A stretch of 40,414 nt of DNA from Alphaproteobacteria bacterium (GTDB lineage: Bacteria > Pseudomonadota > Alphaproteobacteria > Caulobacterales > Aquidulcibacteraceae). The notes beneath the pieces were generated by a model, which was given only the letters and a program-made list of their open reading frames with translations, ran no database searches and was not told the DNA's origin. Below, piece after piece: positions 6,786 to 15,359 of this stretch. The stretch covers positions 1 through 40,414 of the forward strand of contig JAPLOL010000068.1 of the NCBI GenBank assembly GCA_026400735.1, read 5' to 3'. The translations under genes and the position numbers were made by a program. How positions within the stretch are numbered: the first letter of the stretch is position 1; every line of letters begins with the position of its first letter.

Positions 6786-7631
6786 ATGCGGACCTTGATC
6801 CGCGGTGCGCTGATTGGGCTCGTACTGAGCGCCGCCGCACTGTCTGCGTGCCAGCGCCAAGCCCCCGCGGGTGACGAAGCGCCTGCAACGCCCAGCAATG
6901 CTGAACGCGAAGCCCAAATCGCAGCCGAAACTTTGGCGGCGTTGGGTGGTCCGGCGAATGCCGAGCAACGCGCGGCGTACGAAGGCGAGTTCCAGGCCTC
7001 TGGCGGCATTGATGCGCTCGGCAGCTCTGAGGGCGCGTGGGAGCTGACGCTGCTGAATGATTATGCGCAGTTCACGCGCACGGGCCTCAGCGAAGATGGC
7101 GGCATTCCTGGTGAGCGCGATTATCGCGCGGGCGGCATGCGCGTTGTGGCTGGCCCGCTGACGATCACGATCTCACAACAGCCGTGCACGGCGAGCGGCG
7201 TCGAGCTGCCGTACACCGCGAACATTTTGTTTGAAGGCGTTCCGTATCAGGGCTGCGCGCGGCGCGGCGTGATCGAAGGCGAGCGTCCGACCTGGGCTTC
7301 AGTGCTTCCGGAGTTGATGCCGGCGATCAATACGTGCGCGCAGCGCGCGTCGTCGCGTCCAGTGCGGGTGACGTTTGCGTCGTCGCTGGATGAAGGCGAA
7401 GTGCTGGTGCGCGTGCGTGAAGCGAATGGCACGCGGCGCGAGTGCATTGTCACGTCGGGCGAAGTTTCGGTGTACGAGTCGCTGTCGGATGACGATCGGC
7501 GCAACGGCGAGGGCGATCCCGAGTTTCAGCCCGGCGGATCGCGGCCCGCGGCGCGCAATTGCCGGACGGTTGAAGCGGCGACCGATCGTAGCGGCACGCA
7601 GTTGGGTTGGCTGATCCGTACGAGCTGCTGA
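6786..7631 (+). CDS. Lipoprotein with COG3650-like domain
   Basis: Lipoprotein of 281 residues. The signal MRTLIRGALIGLVLSAAALSAC ends in lipobox LSAC. After an Ala/Glu-rich linker, residues about 85-160 contain GAWELTLLNDYAQFTRTGL, GPLTITISQQPCTASGVELPY and YQGCARRG. This layout matches the GxEPGW / PCxD / GCG pattern of the smaller lipoprotein at 1142-1585. The C-terminal third has further cysteines (NTCAQR, RRECIV, RNCRTV, IRTSC) and could form a separate disulfide-bonded domain. ATG 6786 is preferred over ATG 6780 because the GGGGGA ribosome-binding site ends at 6779. It is divergent from the methyltransferase gene. Function unknown. Confidence 0.7.
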   Translation: MRTLIRGALIGLVLSAAALSACQRQAPAGDEAPATPSNAEREAQIAAETLAALGGPANAEQRAAYEGEFQASGGIDALGSSEGAWELTLLNDYAQFTRTGLSEDGGIPGERDYRAGGMRVVAGPLTITISQQPCTASGVELPYTANILFEGVPYQGCARRGVIEGERPTWASVLPELMPAINTCAQRASSRPVRVTFASSLDEGEVLVRVREANGTRRECIVTSGEVSVYESLSDDDRRNGEGDPEFQPGGSRPAARNCRTVEAATDRSGTQLGWLIRTSC

Positions 7632-7674
7632 GCTCAATACCGGCTCGGAAAGGCGGAGCTAAGCGAGGGCAGGT

Positions 7675-7935
7675 ATGATCCGCCGCACGCTAACTTTCGT
7701 GCTGATGGTGGGGGCATGCGCCTCGCAACCGCCGGACCCGCATGCGCATCGGTGGCAGGTTCTCACGCTTCCTGTCACGTTTGAGGGGCCGCCCGTTGTG
7801 TACGCTTCGGAAATGGAGCCGGTGCCTGTCACCGCAATGTGTCGCGATGGTTGGTACTCATACTCCCCGCAGCAACGCGGAACGTGCGCCGGTCACGGTG
7901 GCGTGCGGGAGTGGGTGAACCGGCCCGCTGAGTGA
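7675..7935 (+). CDS. DUF3761-like small lipoprotein
   Basis: Protein of 86 residues with a short signal and lipobox-like GACAS, then a compact C-terminal motif: CRDGWYSYSPQQRGTCAGHG followed by GVREWV. This Cys/His/Gly/Trp pattern (C-DG-YS-S-GTC-HGGV-W) is typical of DUF3761, a small domain common in secreted proteins of proteobacteria. AGGGCAGG lies just before the ATG. It follows the larger lipoprotein gene by 43 bases on the same strand and may be co-transcribed. Function is unknown. Confidence 0.75.
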   Translation: MIRRTLTFVLMVGACASQPPDPHAHRWQVLTLPVTFEGPPVVYASEMEPVPVTAMCRDGWYSYSPQQRGTCAGHGGVREWVNRPAE

Positions 7936-7957
7936 GGCGAGCGGCGATGATCTTAGT

Positions 7958-8623
7958 TCAACCGAAGAGGCCGTTGATCCATTGGATGGCGCTGTCGATC
8001 ACAGCGAAGCCGATGCGGGAGCCGAAATAGACGGACGCTACTGAGGCGATCGCGGCGGGGATCGTTAGCAGCATCAAGAGGCCGTCGCGTTGCAGGAGCG
8101 CGAGCGAGGTCATCGCGACGGTCATGCCTGGCGGCCAGTTGGCGAAGGGGATCGGTAGGATCAGCACCAGCGCCATCAGCAGCGTTTGCAGGCCGACGAT
8201 GATCGTGGCGGGGAAGCGCGTGAGACGCGACCAGCGCGGTTTGATGAGATACTCGACGCGCTTCAGTGATGGGATCGCGAGATGAAAGGTTCGGCGCAAA
8301 GCTTCGCCGCTGACGCGCCATTCGCGCACGCGCTTGGGCACCATCAGGCGGCGCGAGCCGAACACCATCTGCAGGGCGGGCGCGAGCATCAGCGCGCCGA
8401 AGATGGTTGAGATACCGGGAACGTTTGGCACGCACATGGGTAGCGCCAGAACCAGGAGCAGCATGCCGTGTGCGCGTGAATCGAGGCGGTCGATCAGCTC
8501 GCCGACGCTGACGCTTTCGCCCGGAAACGTCTCGATCAGATCTTCCAGCAGCTCAGAAGCCGGCCGGCCGTGGTTAGGCGTGGCGCCGTGATCGGCGGTG
8601 GGAGCGGGAACCGGCATGTCCAT
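7958..8623 (-). CDS. ExoD-family exopolysaccharide synthesis protein
   Basis: Integral membrane protein of 221 residues matching the ExoD family, which influences exopolysaccharide production and alkali tolerance in rhizobia. The cytoplasmic N-terminus contains VSVGELIDRLDSRAHGMLLL. It is followed by hydrophobic segments including ALPMCVPNVPGISTIFGALM, PATIIVGLQTLLMALVLILP and a C-terminal pair around LLMLLTIPAAIASVASVYFG. The conserved segment with MVPKRVREW lies between them. The length is normal for the family. It is convergent with the DUF3761 gene, 22 bases away, and no other polysaccharide genes are nearby. Confidence 0.85.
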   Translation of the reverse strand: MDMPVPAPTADHGATPNHGRPASELLEDLIETFPGESVSVGELIDRLDSRAHGMLLLVLALPMCVPNVPGISTIFGALMLAPALQMVFGSRRLMVPKRVREWRVSGEALRRTFHLAIPSLKRVEYLIKPRWSRLTRFPATIIVGLQTLLMALVLILPIPFANWPPGMTVAMTSLALLQRDGLLMLLTIPAAIASVASVYFGSRIGFAVIDSAIQWINGLFG

Positions 8624-8719
8624 GAGATATGGGCGTCACATGGGGCGCCCGTCTCGCTTTGGCGAGTCCTTTAGCGACGTTCAGACAGCATCAACCATAC
8701 GAGCGTAGCCACGTGGTGC

Positions 8720-9196
8720 ATGAAGCGCGCAATGGCGCTCCTTTTCCTGACCGTTTTGGCCTCGGCGTGCGCTGAGCGATCGCGGCCGCCTGCTGAATTG
8801 AATGGCCTCTGGAGTTCTGGTCCCGCGTCGTGCGCGGCTGGGATTGGGGTGCGCTTCGACGCCGATGCGATCAAGGTCGTCTACGAGGACGACACGCAGA
8901 CGCTGTTCGATCATCCGCGTTACAAACTGGAAAGCCGCGACGATGCATCGTTTCGCGTGCGCATCACTTATGAGCTGCCGCATGTGACGGGCGGTGCGCG
9001 GGTGGCGGGCGCGCATGGTGTTTTGGTGTTGGCGCGACGCGCTGACGGCGTGCTTGCGCCGGTGATGCACACGATTGTTGATGCGCGAACGGGTTCGTCT
9101 CGGCTGCGTATTGGTGATGATCCGGCGACGCAGGCGATGACGCTGACGCCGTGTGGCGCGCATACGTGGCGTGAGGATTTGCGCGGGCGATCATAG
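8720..9196 (+). CDS. Predicted lipoprotein of unknown function
   Basis: Protein of 158 residues with signal MKRAMALLFLTVLASACAE (lipobox ASAC). The mature part begins LNGLWSSGPASCAAGIGVRF, reminiscent of small secreted beta-rich proteins that start with a GxW motif, and continues with alternating strands (IKVVYEDDTQTLFDH, FRVRITYELPHV). Two cysteines, in PASCAAG and LTPCGAH, may pair. I do not recognise the family. The ribosome-binding site is weak, and an internal ATG four codons on is an alternative start. Repeats begin four bases after the stop. Confidence 0.6.
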   Translation: MKRAMALLFLTVLASACAERSRPPAELNGLWSSGPASCAAGIGVRFDADAIKVVYEDDTQTLFDHPRYKLESRDDASFRVRITYELPHVTGGARVAGAHGVLVLARRADGVLAPVMHTIVDARTGSSRLRIGDDPATQAMTLTPCGAHTWREDLRGRS

Positions 9197-9199
9197 AGG

Positions 9200-9413
9200 T
9201 TGGAGCGCGCGGCCGGAGGACGCGCTAGCGTCGCCGGAGGCGCCGCGCTCCTACCTTTGAATGGACGACCGTCGGCTAAGTTGGAGCGCGCGGCCTCCGG
9301 CCGCCCTGGCGTCGCCGGAGGCGCCGCGCTCCTACCGTTAAATGGACGACTGTCGGCTAAGTTGGAGCGCGCGGCCTCCGGCCGCGCTGGTGTCGCCGGA
9401 AGCGTCGCGCTCC
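9200..9413. repeat. Three 81-bp tandem repeats, each a potential hairpin
   Basis: Units start at 9200, 9281 and 9362 with TTGGAGCGCGCGGCC; the period is exactly 81 bp twice, and the third unit is cut short near 9413. Within each unit GGAGCGCG-GGCCTCCGGC pairs with GCCGGAGGC-CGCGCTCC, giving a strong stem-loop, followed by a spacer (ATGGACGACCGTCGGCTAA-like) that links to the next unit. Unit 1 has diverged slightly (GGCCGGAGGACGC). The units lie between genes. Because 81 is a multiple of three, one frame stays open through the repeats, but I do not regard it as coding. Confidence 0.85.
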
Positions 9414-9420
9414 GATATTC

Positions 9421-9453
9421 AAAAACCGCCGGTCATTGCTGGCCGACGGTTTT
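9421..9453 (-). terminator. Terminator of the CC_3452-type gene
   Basis: Read on the minus strand, AAAACCGTCGG and CCGGCGGTTTTT flank a short loop and end in a T run. It lies about 27 bases after the stop of the gene at 9480-9818. The flanking A run means it could also stop transcription coming from the left. Confidence 0.75.
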
Positions 9454-9479
9454 CAATTCAAGCGCTATGAAGCGGTCGA

Positions 9480-9818
9480 TTATTGGCCGGCTTGGCCGTT
9501 CGAGGCTTGGGTCGTCTCGCCATTGCAGCGCGCTACTTCAGCGGCGCTGAGTTGCTGGCTGGCGTCGCCGTAAGAAGCGATGCGCAGGCCGCTGGCTTGG
9601 CGCACGAACTGGCGGCACGAACGGACGTTCACGCCGTGATCGGCGCGGGCGAGGCAGGTGTCGCCGCTGCAATCCCAAATGGTGTTGAGCGCGATGATGC
9701 GGGTTTGCTCGGCAACCGGGGCCGACAATTTGATCGTGTAGAGGTCGCGGGCCATGGCTGGGGCGACGAAAGCAGCGCTGATCACAGCGGCGGCGACGAT
9801 CGAACGAAGGGCGTTCAT
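9480..9818 (-). CDS. CC_3452-family secreted protein
   Basis: Secreted protein of 112 residues: signal peptide MNALRSIVAAAVISAAFVAPAMA, then mature DLYTIKLSAPVAEQTRIIAL. The pattern IWDCSGDTCLAR followed by SCRQFVRQ and a late ARCN is that of a small family named after Caulobacter CC_3452, restricted mainly to Caulobacterales and relatives. The four cysteines may form two disulfides. The function of the family is not known. The promoter should lie in the AT-richer gap to the right (9819-10080). Confidence 0.8.
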   Translation of the reverse strand: MNALRSIVAAAVISAAFVAPAMARDLYTIKLSAPVAEQTRIIALNTIWDCSGDTCLARADHGVNVRSCRQFVRQASGLRIASYGDASQQLSAAEVARCNGETTQASNGQAGQ

Positions 9819-10080
9819 TAGGTTCTCTCCTGGACTGGTCGCGCTGCTTTGGGGAGGAGCGCAGAACCCTTATGCCCGCGTCGCTAATTGCTGACAAGAG
9901 AAAATTGAAGGAATGAGAAAATATTCACTGAACAATGATTACCGTAGCGGCAGCTACGGCTCAGGTCCGCAGTTGTGGTTAAAAAAGCTGAACCGGCTCC
10001 CGCGGCGATGGGCTAGATAGAGCCCAGAGGCGGGACGCGGACGGGGCGGGCGCGTCGACTAACCAAGGGGATGAGCGGCG
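9819..10080. other. Intergenic region, AT-rich, with a small hairpin
   Basis: A divergent gap of 262 bp. It contains an unusually AT-rich stretch at 9895-9940 likely to hold promoters for one or both flanking genes, and a perfect hairpin CCGTAGC-GGCA-GCTACGG at 9942-9959. A 35-codon ORF at 9913-10020 has its GAAGGA touching the ATG, so I do not call it a gene. I see no further feature. Confidence 0.4.
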
Positions 10081-11208
10081 ATGACGTTCTACAAGTTTTC
10101 AGTGGGCGTGGTGCTGGCGGTCGCGATGGTGGGCGTGCTCGGGATGAGCGCGCTGGTGTTCAGTTCGCGCGATTTTCAATACGGCGTGCAGCTGATCTCG
10201 CCGTCGACAAACGGGCTTATCTCGTTCGCGCAACTCGATGCTGCGGACAGGCAAATCCAGCAGCTTGAGACTGAAAGTGCTGGCCCGCGCGGCGAGCTTC
10301 TCGAAATTGATCAACAGATCGCTTCGCTCGACACGCAAGTGCAGGGCGCTCAGGCGAGCACGAATGAAGCGCGCGCGGCGATGGTCGGCGCGATCGCTGA
10401 CATTGAAACGCGCGCAAATCTGCAAACCACTGAAAGCGCTGCCGCCGATATGAGCGCGCAGGGGCTTTCTCAGCGCATCAACACGTTGGCCTCGCGTCCC
10501 GGTCTGCCGGCGGGTGATCAGCAAGGCATCGCCAATTTGAGCGTGCAGGTTCAGCAATTGGCGGCGCAGGAAGAAGCGCTCGATGATCGTACGTCGGAAC
10601 GTGCGTCGCTGGTGGCGCGCCAGCGTCTGGTGAATGGGCAAGTCGCGGAATCTAACCGCCGCGTGTTTGCGCTCCAGCAAAGCGTTGTGCCGGATTACGA
10701 GCACTATCAGCGTATTCGTGGCGAAGCCAACGCACTGCGCACCATGAGCCCGTTAGGCGTGAGCGCATTCTTGGCTCAGGGCCACCCGGCTTTGCTGTCG
10801 ACGGTGCTGGTGCTGCTGATGGGCGCGCTTGGCTCGTTGCTTTATCTTTTCCCGGCTTACCTCAATCGCCCGGCGCCGGTGACGATGGCCGAAATCGTGG
10901 TGCGTTTGATCTTCGGCATGTGCGCGGCTTTGGCGTTCTATGTTCTGGCGAACGCGGCGATTGCCGGGTTCTCGATCGCATCGTCGGTGCAGCAGGCGAC
11001 GACGTCTTCGGCGCTCAATCCGTTCACGGTGTCGCTGGTCGGGATCGTGGCGGGGGTTCTCTCCGAGGACATCGCCAAGTGGATCCAGGATCGAGGGCGC
11101 GGCATCTTCCAGCAGGGCGGTGTCGCGGCGTCCGCGCCCGTCGCTGCGCCGCCAGCGCCGGAGCCCGCGCCGACGGGCGGGCTCGTGAACAACAACGCGA
11201 TCTCGTAA
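10081..11208 (+). CDS. Membrane protein with long periplasmic coiled coil, unrecognised
   Basis: Protein of 375 residues with an N-terminal membrane segment (about 7-28), then roughly 170 residues rich in Gln, Glu, Ala and Ser with heptad-like spacing (QLETESAGPRGELLEIDQQI through ESNRRVFALQQ, about 52-222). Three more hydrophobic segments follow: LLSTVLVLLMGALGSLLYLF (239-257), a segment at 271-298, and one around 313-327. The C-terminal tail is Pro/Ala-rich and ends TGGLVNNNAIS. The coiled coil is predicted outside the cytoplasm because a single helix precedes it. I do not recognise the family and no neighbour suggests a role. AAGGGG ten bases before ATG 10081 supports the start. Confidence 0.75.
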   Translation: MTFYKFSVGVVLAVAMVGVLGMSALVFSSRDFQYGVQLISPSTNGLISFAQLDAADRQIQQLETESAGPRGELLEIDQQIASLDTQVQGAQASTNEARAAMVGAIADIETRANLQTTESAAADMSAQGLSQRINTLASRPGLPAGDQQGIANLSVQVQQLAAQEEALDDRTSERASLVARQRLVNGQVAESNRRVFALQQSVVPDYEHYQRIRGEANALRTMSPLGVSAFLAQGHPALLSTVLVLLMGALGSLLYLFPAYLNRPAPVTMAEIVVRLIFGMCAALAFYVLANAAIAGFSIASSVQQATTSSALNPFTVSLVGIVAGVLSEDIAKWIQDRGRGIFQQGGVAASAPVAAPPAPEPAPTGGLVNNNAIS

Positions 11209-11230
11209 ACGCGAACATTGTGACGCTGCC

Positions 11231-11264
11231 GTCGCGATACGCGCTTTCATGCGCGCATCGCGAC
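11231..11264 (+). terminator. Strong hairpin after the coiled-coil gene
   Basis: GTCGCGATaCGCGC and GCGCGcATCGCGAC form a 13-14 bp stem around TTTCAT. There is no T run, so termination is uncertain; it may instead protect the 3' end of the transcript. It lies 22 bases after the stop of the gene at 10081-11208 and 37 bases before the thiolase start. Confidence 0.45.
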
Positions 11265-11300
11265 GATTAGTGTGCGCGCAACAAAATTGAGGAGGACCCG

Positions 11301-12487
<1,187 letters not shown>

Positions 12488-12491
<4 letters not shown>

Positions 12492-13081
12492 AGCGATTTG
12501 TTTTCGCTGCGGCGTTGCTGCTTGCTGCGTGCGGGCAGCCGACGTCGCGCGAAACGCATGAGGCGTACCCTGTTGTCGAAGCGCCGAACTACGACACGAC
12601 GATTGGTCCCGATGGGGCTGCGGGCATTACCGAGCCGGTTGAGATGAATGTAGCTTCGGTGCGTGCAGCGGCGCCGAACTACATTGTCGCCGAGGTCGAT
12701 GATCAGGTTGATGGTCAGGCATTCAAGGCGATCACGTTGTCGGCTGGCGATGAAGAGGTGTTCCGCGTTTATCCGACGGCGGACGGTCGCCACGTGCACT
12801 CAGTGGTGACACGTTCGACGCAGGCGCATAGCCCGGTGGATGAGATCGTGGGGCGTGCGAAGTTCGCTGTGGCGCCGCCGGAGCAGGTGACGTTCTGCAA
12901 CGCAGAGTTTGTTGATGGGGCGCCGGGCTTTGCGTGCTCGACGGCGGAGGATGGGCGCTTCTGGCGTGTTTATCGTTTGCCGGATGGTGCGGGCGCGGCG
13001 GAAACGTTCGATGAAATCGAGCCTGATTTGCTCCACGACGCGACTTTGGTCGAGATGCGCTGGGTCGCGCCGCGGGCTTAG
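12488..13081 (+). CDS. Predicted lipoprotein coupled to the thiolase gene
   Basis: Protein of 197 residues starting at GTG 12488, which overlaps the thiolase stop as GTGA. The signal [17 protein letters not shown] has lipobox LAAC. The mature part contains [40 protein letters not shown] and a Cys pair in [20 protein letters not shown]. It resembles DUF1131-like lipoproteins in outline, but I hold that assignment loosely. A membrane lipoprotein coupled to a cytoplasmic thiolase is not an obvious functional pair; the overlap may only reflect compact gene order. Confidence 0.7.
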
Positions 13082-13100
13082 CGTTGTGCGTGGCGTCGTG

Positions 13101-13172
13101 CTTCGACAGGCTCAGCATGACGCCAAATCAAACGCTGGCTTCAAAAGTCGCGCCAGCCTGAGCTTGTTGAAG
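13101..13172. repeat. Dispersed inverted repeat (CTTCGACAGGCTCAG type)
   Basis: CTTCGACAGGCTCAG at 13101-13115 pairs with CTGAGCTTGTTGAAG at 13158-13172 (13 of 15 positions) around a 42-bp centre. It fills the gap between two convergent genes. Elements with these ends are common intergenic repeats in alphaproteobacteria. It may also stop transcription from both sides. Confidence 0.75.
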
Positions 13173-13186
13173 GAGAGCGCTAGGGT

Positions 13187-13435
13187 TTAAGCGCCGAGCA
13201 CTTTGTGCACGCTTGAGGCGGCAACGATGCGCGCGCCTGCGTCTGAACGATATTCGGCGCTCATGAAAACCAGCGTGCGGGTTTTGCGAACGAGCTTGGC
13301 TTCGATTGAGCCCGTGTCGGCGCGGGCGAGCATGTCCAGCGTGACGGAGACGAGCGCGGTTTGAGCGCCGGCTTCGCGGTCAGCGCCAGCTTCCAGTGCA
13401 TTGACGATGCGAGCGGCGATAGCGCTGTCAGTCAT
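13187..13435 (-). CDS. Short hotdog-fold-like protein coupled to ppa
   Basis: Protein of 82 residues beginning MTDSAIAARIVNALEAGAD. The second half, VSVTLDMLARADTGSIEAKLVRKTRTLVFMSAEYR, has the strand pattern of PaaI/YbgC-type hotdog thioesterases (the TLDxxxRA and RxxRTLxFxxAE segments), but the usual N-terminal helix with the catalytic Asp or Glu is absent. At 82 residues it is well short of the usual 120-140. It may be an ancestral truncation or a non-catalytic partner. ATG 13435 overlaps the ppa stop as ATGA, so translation is coupled. A longer in-frame start exists but lies inside ppa. Confidence 0.6.
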   Translation of the reverse strand: MTDSAIAARIVNALEAGADREAGAQTALVSVTLDMLARADTGSIEAKLVRKTRTLVFMSAEYRSDAGARIVAASSVHKVLGA

Positions 13436-13956
13436 TTCTTGCGCTTGATAGCCAGGTTGATGCGCTCGTGCGCGACCTCGAGCGAGGCCCACTCGCCGAC
13501 GCTCGCCATTTTGCCGGGCTCTAGATCTTTGTAGTGCTGAAAGAAGTGCTTGATCTGTTGCACCAGCAACGGCGGCAGATCGTCATGGGTTTGCACGTCC
13601 TTGTAGAAGGGATTCAGTGCATCGACCGGGACGGCCAGGATTTTTTCGTCGACGCCTTTTTCATCGTCCATCAGCAGCACGCCGACAGGGCGTGAGCGGA
13701 TGAGACAGCCGGGCACGACGGGCATGGGTGTCACGACGAGAATGTCGAGCGGATCTCCGTCTTCGCCGAGCGTGTTCGGGATGAAGCCGTAATTGCTTGG
13801 ATAGAGCATCGAAGTGTGCAGGAAACGATCGACGAAGAGCGCGCCGCTCTTTTGATCGAGTTCATATTTTACCGGCAGGCCACCTTGTGGAATTTCAACG
13901 AAGGCGTTGACCTCGTGCGGCGGGTCGGGGCCGGGGGAGACGAAACGGATGTCCAT
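13432..13956 (-). CDS. ppa: Inorganic pyrophosphatase
   Basis: Family I soluble pyrophosphatase of 174 residues; hydrolyses PPi to drive biosynthetic reactions in the cytoplasm. The signature EDGDPLDILV with its metal-binding Asp residues is present, as are VKYELDQKSGALFVDRFL and YPSNYGFIPNTLGEDGD. The central FYKDVQTHDDLP and C-terminal EWASLEVAHERI also match. The length is that of normal bacterial hexameric enzymes. It is the first gene of a two-gene unit with the hotdog-like ORF. Confidence 0.95.
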   Translation of the reverse strand: MDIRFVSPGPDPPHEVNAFVEIPQGGLPVKYELDQKSGALFVDRFLHTSMLYPSNYGFIPNTLGEDGDPLDILVVTPMPVVPGCLIRSRPVGVLLMDDEKGVDEKILAVPVDALNPFYKDVQTHDDLPPLLVQQIKHFFQHYKDLEPGKMASVGEWASLEVAHERINLAIKRKK

Positions 13957-13970
13957 CCGGCGTCTCTACA

Positions 13971-14411
13971 TCAATCGTTGGCCCGCATAAACGGCTTAAA
14001 CACGCGGGCGCCGTTGCCGTAGACCCGGACCGCCAGGATGAGCCCGGCTTCATCGCGATCAACCAAGTACGCGGTTTGAATGACCTCGGTGCTGCCGTCG
14101 TTGCAAATGTACGTATAGAGCACTTCGCAAACCGATTGCCTGTCATCGCCGAACACGGTCATGATTTCGTATTCGAGCGCGACGAATGTCGTCAGGTAAG
14201 AGCTGTACGAAGATTCGATCGCGCGCTTTGAGTAGATGGGCATCGCGTTGTTGATCTGCATCGAGCAATCATCGTGCAGAAACGCTAGATAGCGATCGAG
14301 ATCGCGCGACGCCAACGCGTCGTTGAAGCGTGTGTGCCAAGCGCGGCCTTCAGAGCTGAGCTGGCCGTTTCCGAGGGGCGGCGAGTCCATACTGACGATG
14401 TCGCGATACAT
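13971..14411 (-). CDS. SnoaL/NTF2-like protein
   Basis: Protein of 146 residues with an NTF2-like (SnoaL) cone fold suggested by WHTRFNDALASRDLDRYLAFLH, then DDCSMQINNAMPIYSKRAIE and a strand-rich second half (ALEYEIMTVFGDDRQSVCEV, QTAYLVDRDEAGLILAVRVY). Such proteins serve as small-molecule isomerases or hydrolases, or bind ligands without catalysis. No signal peptide is seen, so it is probably cytoplasmic. An internal ATG at 14390 is an alternative start, and neither start has a strong ribosome-binding site. It ends 15 bases before ppa begins and may be in the same transcript. Confidence 0.65.
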   Translation of the reverse strand: MYRDIVSMDSPPLGNGQLSSEGRAWHTRFNDALASRDLDRYLAFLHDDCSMQINNAMPIYSKRAIESSYSSYLTTFVALEYEIMTVFGDDRQSVCEVLYTYICNDGSTEVIQTAYLVDRDEAGLILAVRVYGNGARVFKPFMRAND

Positions 14412-14441
14412 TCGCAGAGGGTCAAGCGATGTATTCTAAAA

Positions 14442-15284
14442 TTACATCTCTTTTCGAAGCGGCGCTAAATTCGCAAACTCCGGCGCACGCTTTTGCGCCT
14501 TCGCTGCAAACGCTTCCATCATGTGCGGTGGCGAGAACATGCCTGCTTGCCACGTCGCGATATAGTCGAGGCCATCAGCAATGGAATGATCACGCGCATG
14601 ATTGATCATGCGTTTTGATCCAGCAACAGCAACGGGCGCTTTTTCTGCAATCTCGCGCGCCAGCTCTAGTACGTGTGTAATCATCGCTTCTTGCGTCGCG
14701 AAGGTTTCATTTACGAGACCAATCGCTTTTGCTTTTTCAGCGGGTAAGCGGCGGCCCGAATACGCAAGTTCCCGCACCCAGCCTTCGGGGATGAGCTTAC
14801 AGAGGCGCGGAAACGTGCCGACGTCGGCGGTCATGCCGATGTTGATTTCAGCGATCTGGAAGAACGCGTCGTTCGTACAAAACCGAATGTCGCAAGCGCT
14901 GGTCATATCGACGCCGGCGCCGATGCAGCCGCCTTGCACAGCTGCGATCACAGGTATGCGGGCGTTGTCGAGGCAGTTGAAGCTGCCTTGGAGTGTCAGC
15001 ACGAATTGGCGGAAGGCTTCGGCGCGCGTGTATTGGTCGCCGCCCTGGGCGCCGATGCCTGAGCCGTCGGTGAAGACGGAGATGTCCATGCCGGCGGTGA
15101 AGTGCTTGCCGGTGGAGGAGATAACGATGACGCGAGCTTTGGCGTTGTCGTTGATGTCATTCACGATCGTCGGAAGTTCGTTCCAGAACGGGCGCGGCAT
15201 CGCGTTGAACGCCTCGGGGCGATTCAAGACGATCTGTGCGACGTTGTTCTCGATGCTGACTTTGAAGCAGGTGGGTTCGGTCAT
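14442..15284 (-). CDS. Enoyl-CoA hydratase/isomerase, likely dienoyl-CoA isomerase
   Basis: Crotonase-fold protein of 280 residues. Oxyanion-hole segments STGKHFTAGMDISVF and AAVQGGCIGAGVDMTSACD are clear. Three acidic residues (Asp126 in GVDM, Glu146 in FFQIAEINIG, Asp154 in TADVG) match in identity and spacing (20 and 8 residues) the Asp/Glu/Asp set that defines mammalian peroxisomal delta3,5-delta2,4-dienoyl-CoA isomerase (ECH1). The later RDHSIADGLDYIATW segment also fits that group. The predicted role is isomerising dienoyl-CoA during breakdown of odd-position double bonds. ATG 15284 has AGGAG eight bases upstream; a longer form to 15314 is less likely. Confidence 0.88.
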   Translation of the reverse strand: MTEPTCFKVSIENNVAQIVLNRPEAFNAMPRPFWNELPTIVNDINDNAKARVIVISSTGKHFTAGMDISVFTDGSGIGAQGGDQYTRAEAFRQFVLTLQGSFNCLDNARIPVIAAVQGGCIGAGVDMTSACDIRFCTNDAFFQIAEINIGMTADVGTFPRLCKLIPEGWVRELAYSGRRLPAEKAKAIGLVNETFATQEAMITHVLELAREIAEKAPVAVAGSKRMINHARDHSIADGLDYIATWQAGMFSPPHMMEAFAAKAQKRAPEFANLAPLRKEM

Positions 15285-15359
15285 GGTGCGCGCTCCTGTG
15301 TTTGTCGCTAGCACGGCGGGGCCGGAGCGTCATCGTCCGGCCTTTCGCGTGAGGCTGGC

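Noticed and set aside
9200..9413. CRISPR array
   Set aside because: The 81-bp units are contiguous with near-identical spacers, the repeats are too long, and there are no cas genes.
9200..9550. Open frame of 116 codons through the 81-bp repeats, encoding 27-residue repeats
   Set aside because: It stays open only because 81 is a multiple of three; it starts at TTG inside a repeat without a ribosome-binding site, runs through a terminator and ends antisense to the CC_3452-type gene.
9913..10020. 35-codon ORF (MRKYSLNNDYRSG...)
   Set aside because: The only purine-rich stretch abuts the ATG, which is too close for a ribosome-binding site, and the hairpin at 9942-9959 accounts for part of the sequence.
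15329..15350. GGCCGGAGCG/CGTCCGGCC hairpin as a terminator
   Set aside because: It lies between divergent genes where no transcript should end, and the stem has an unpaired base.
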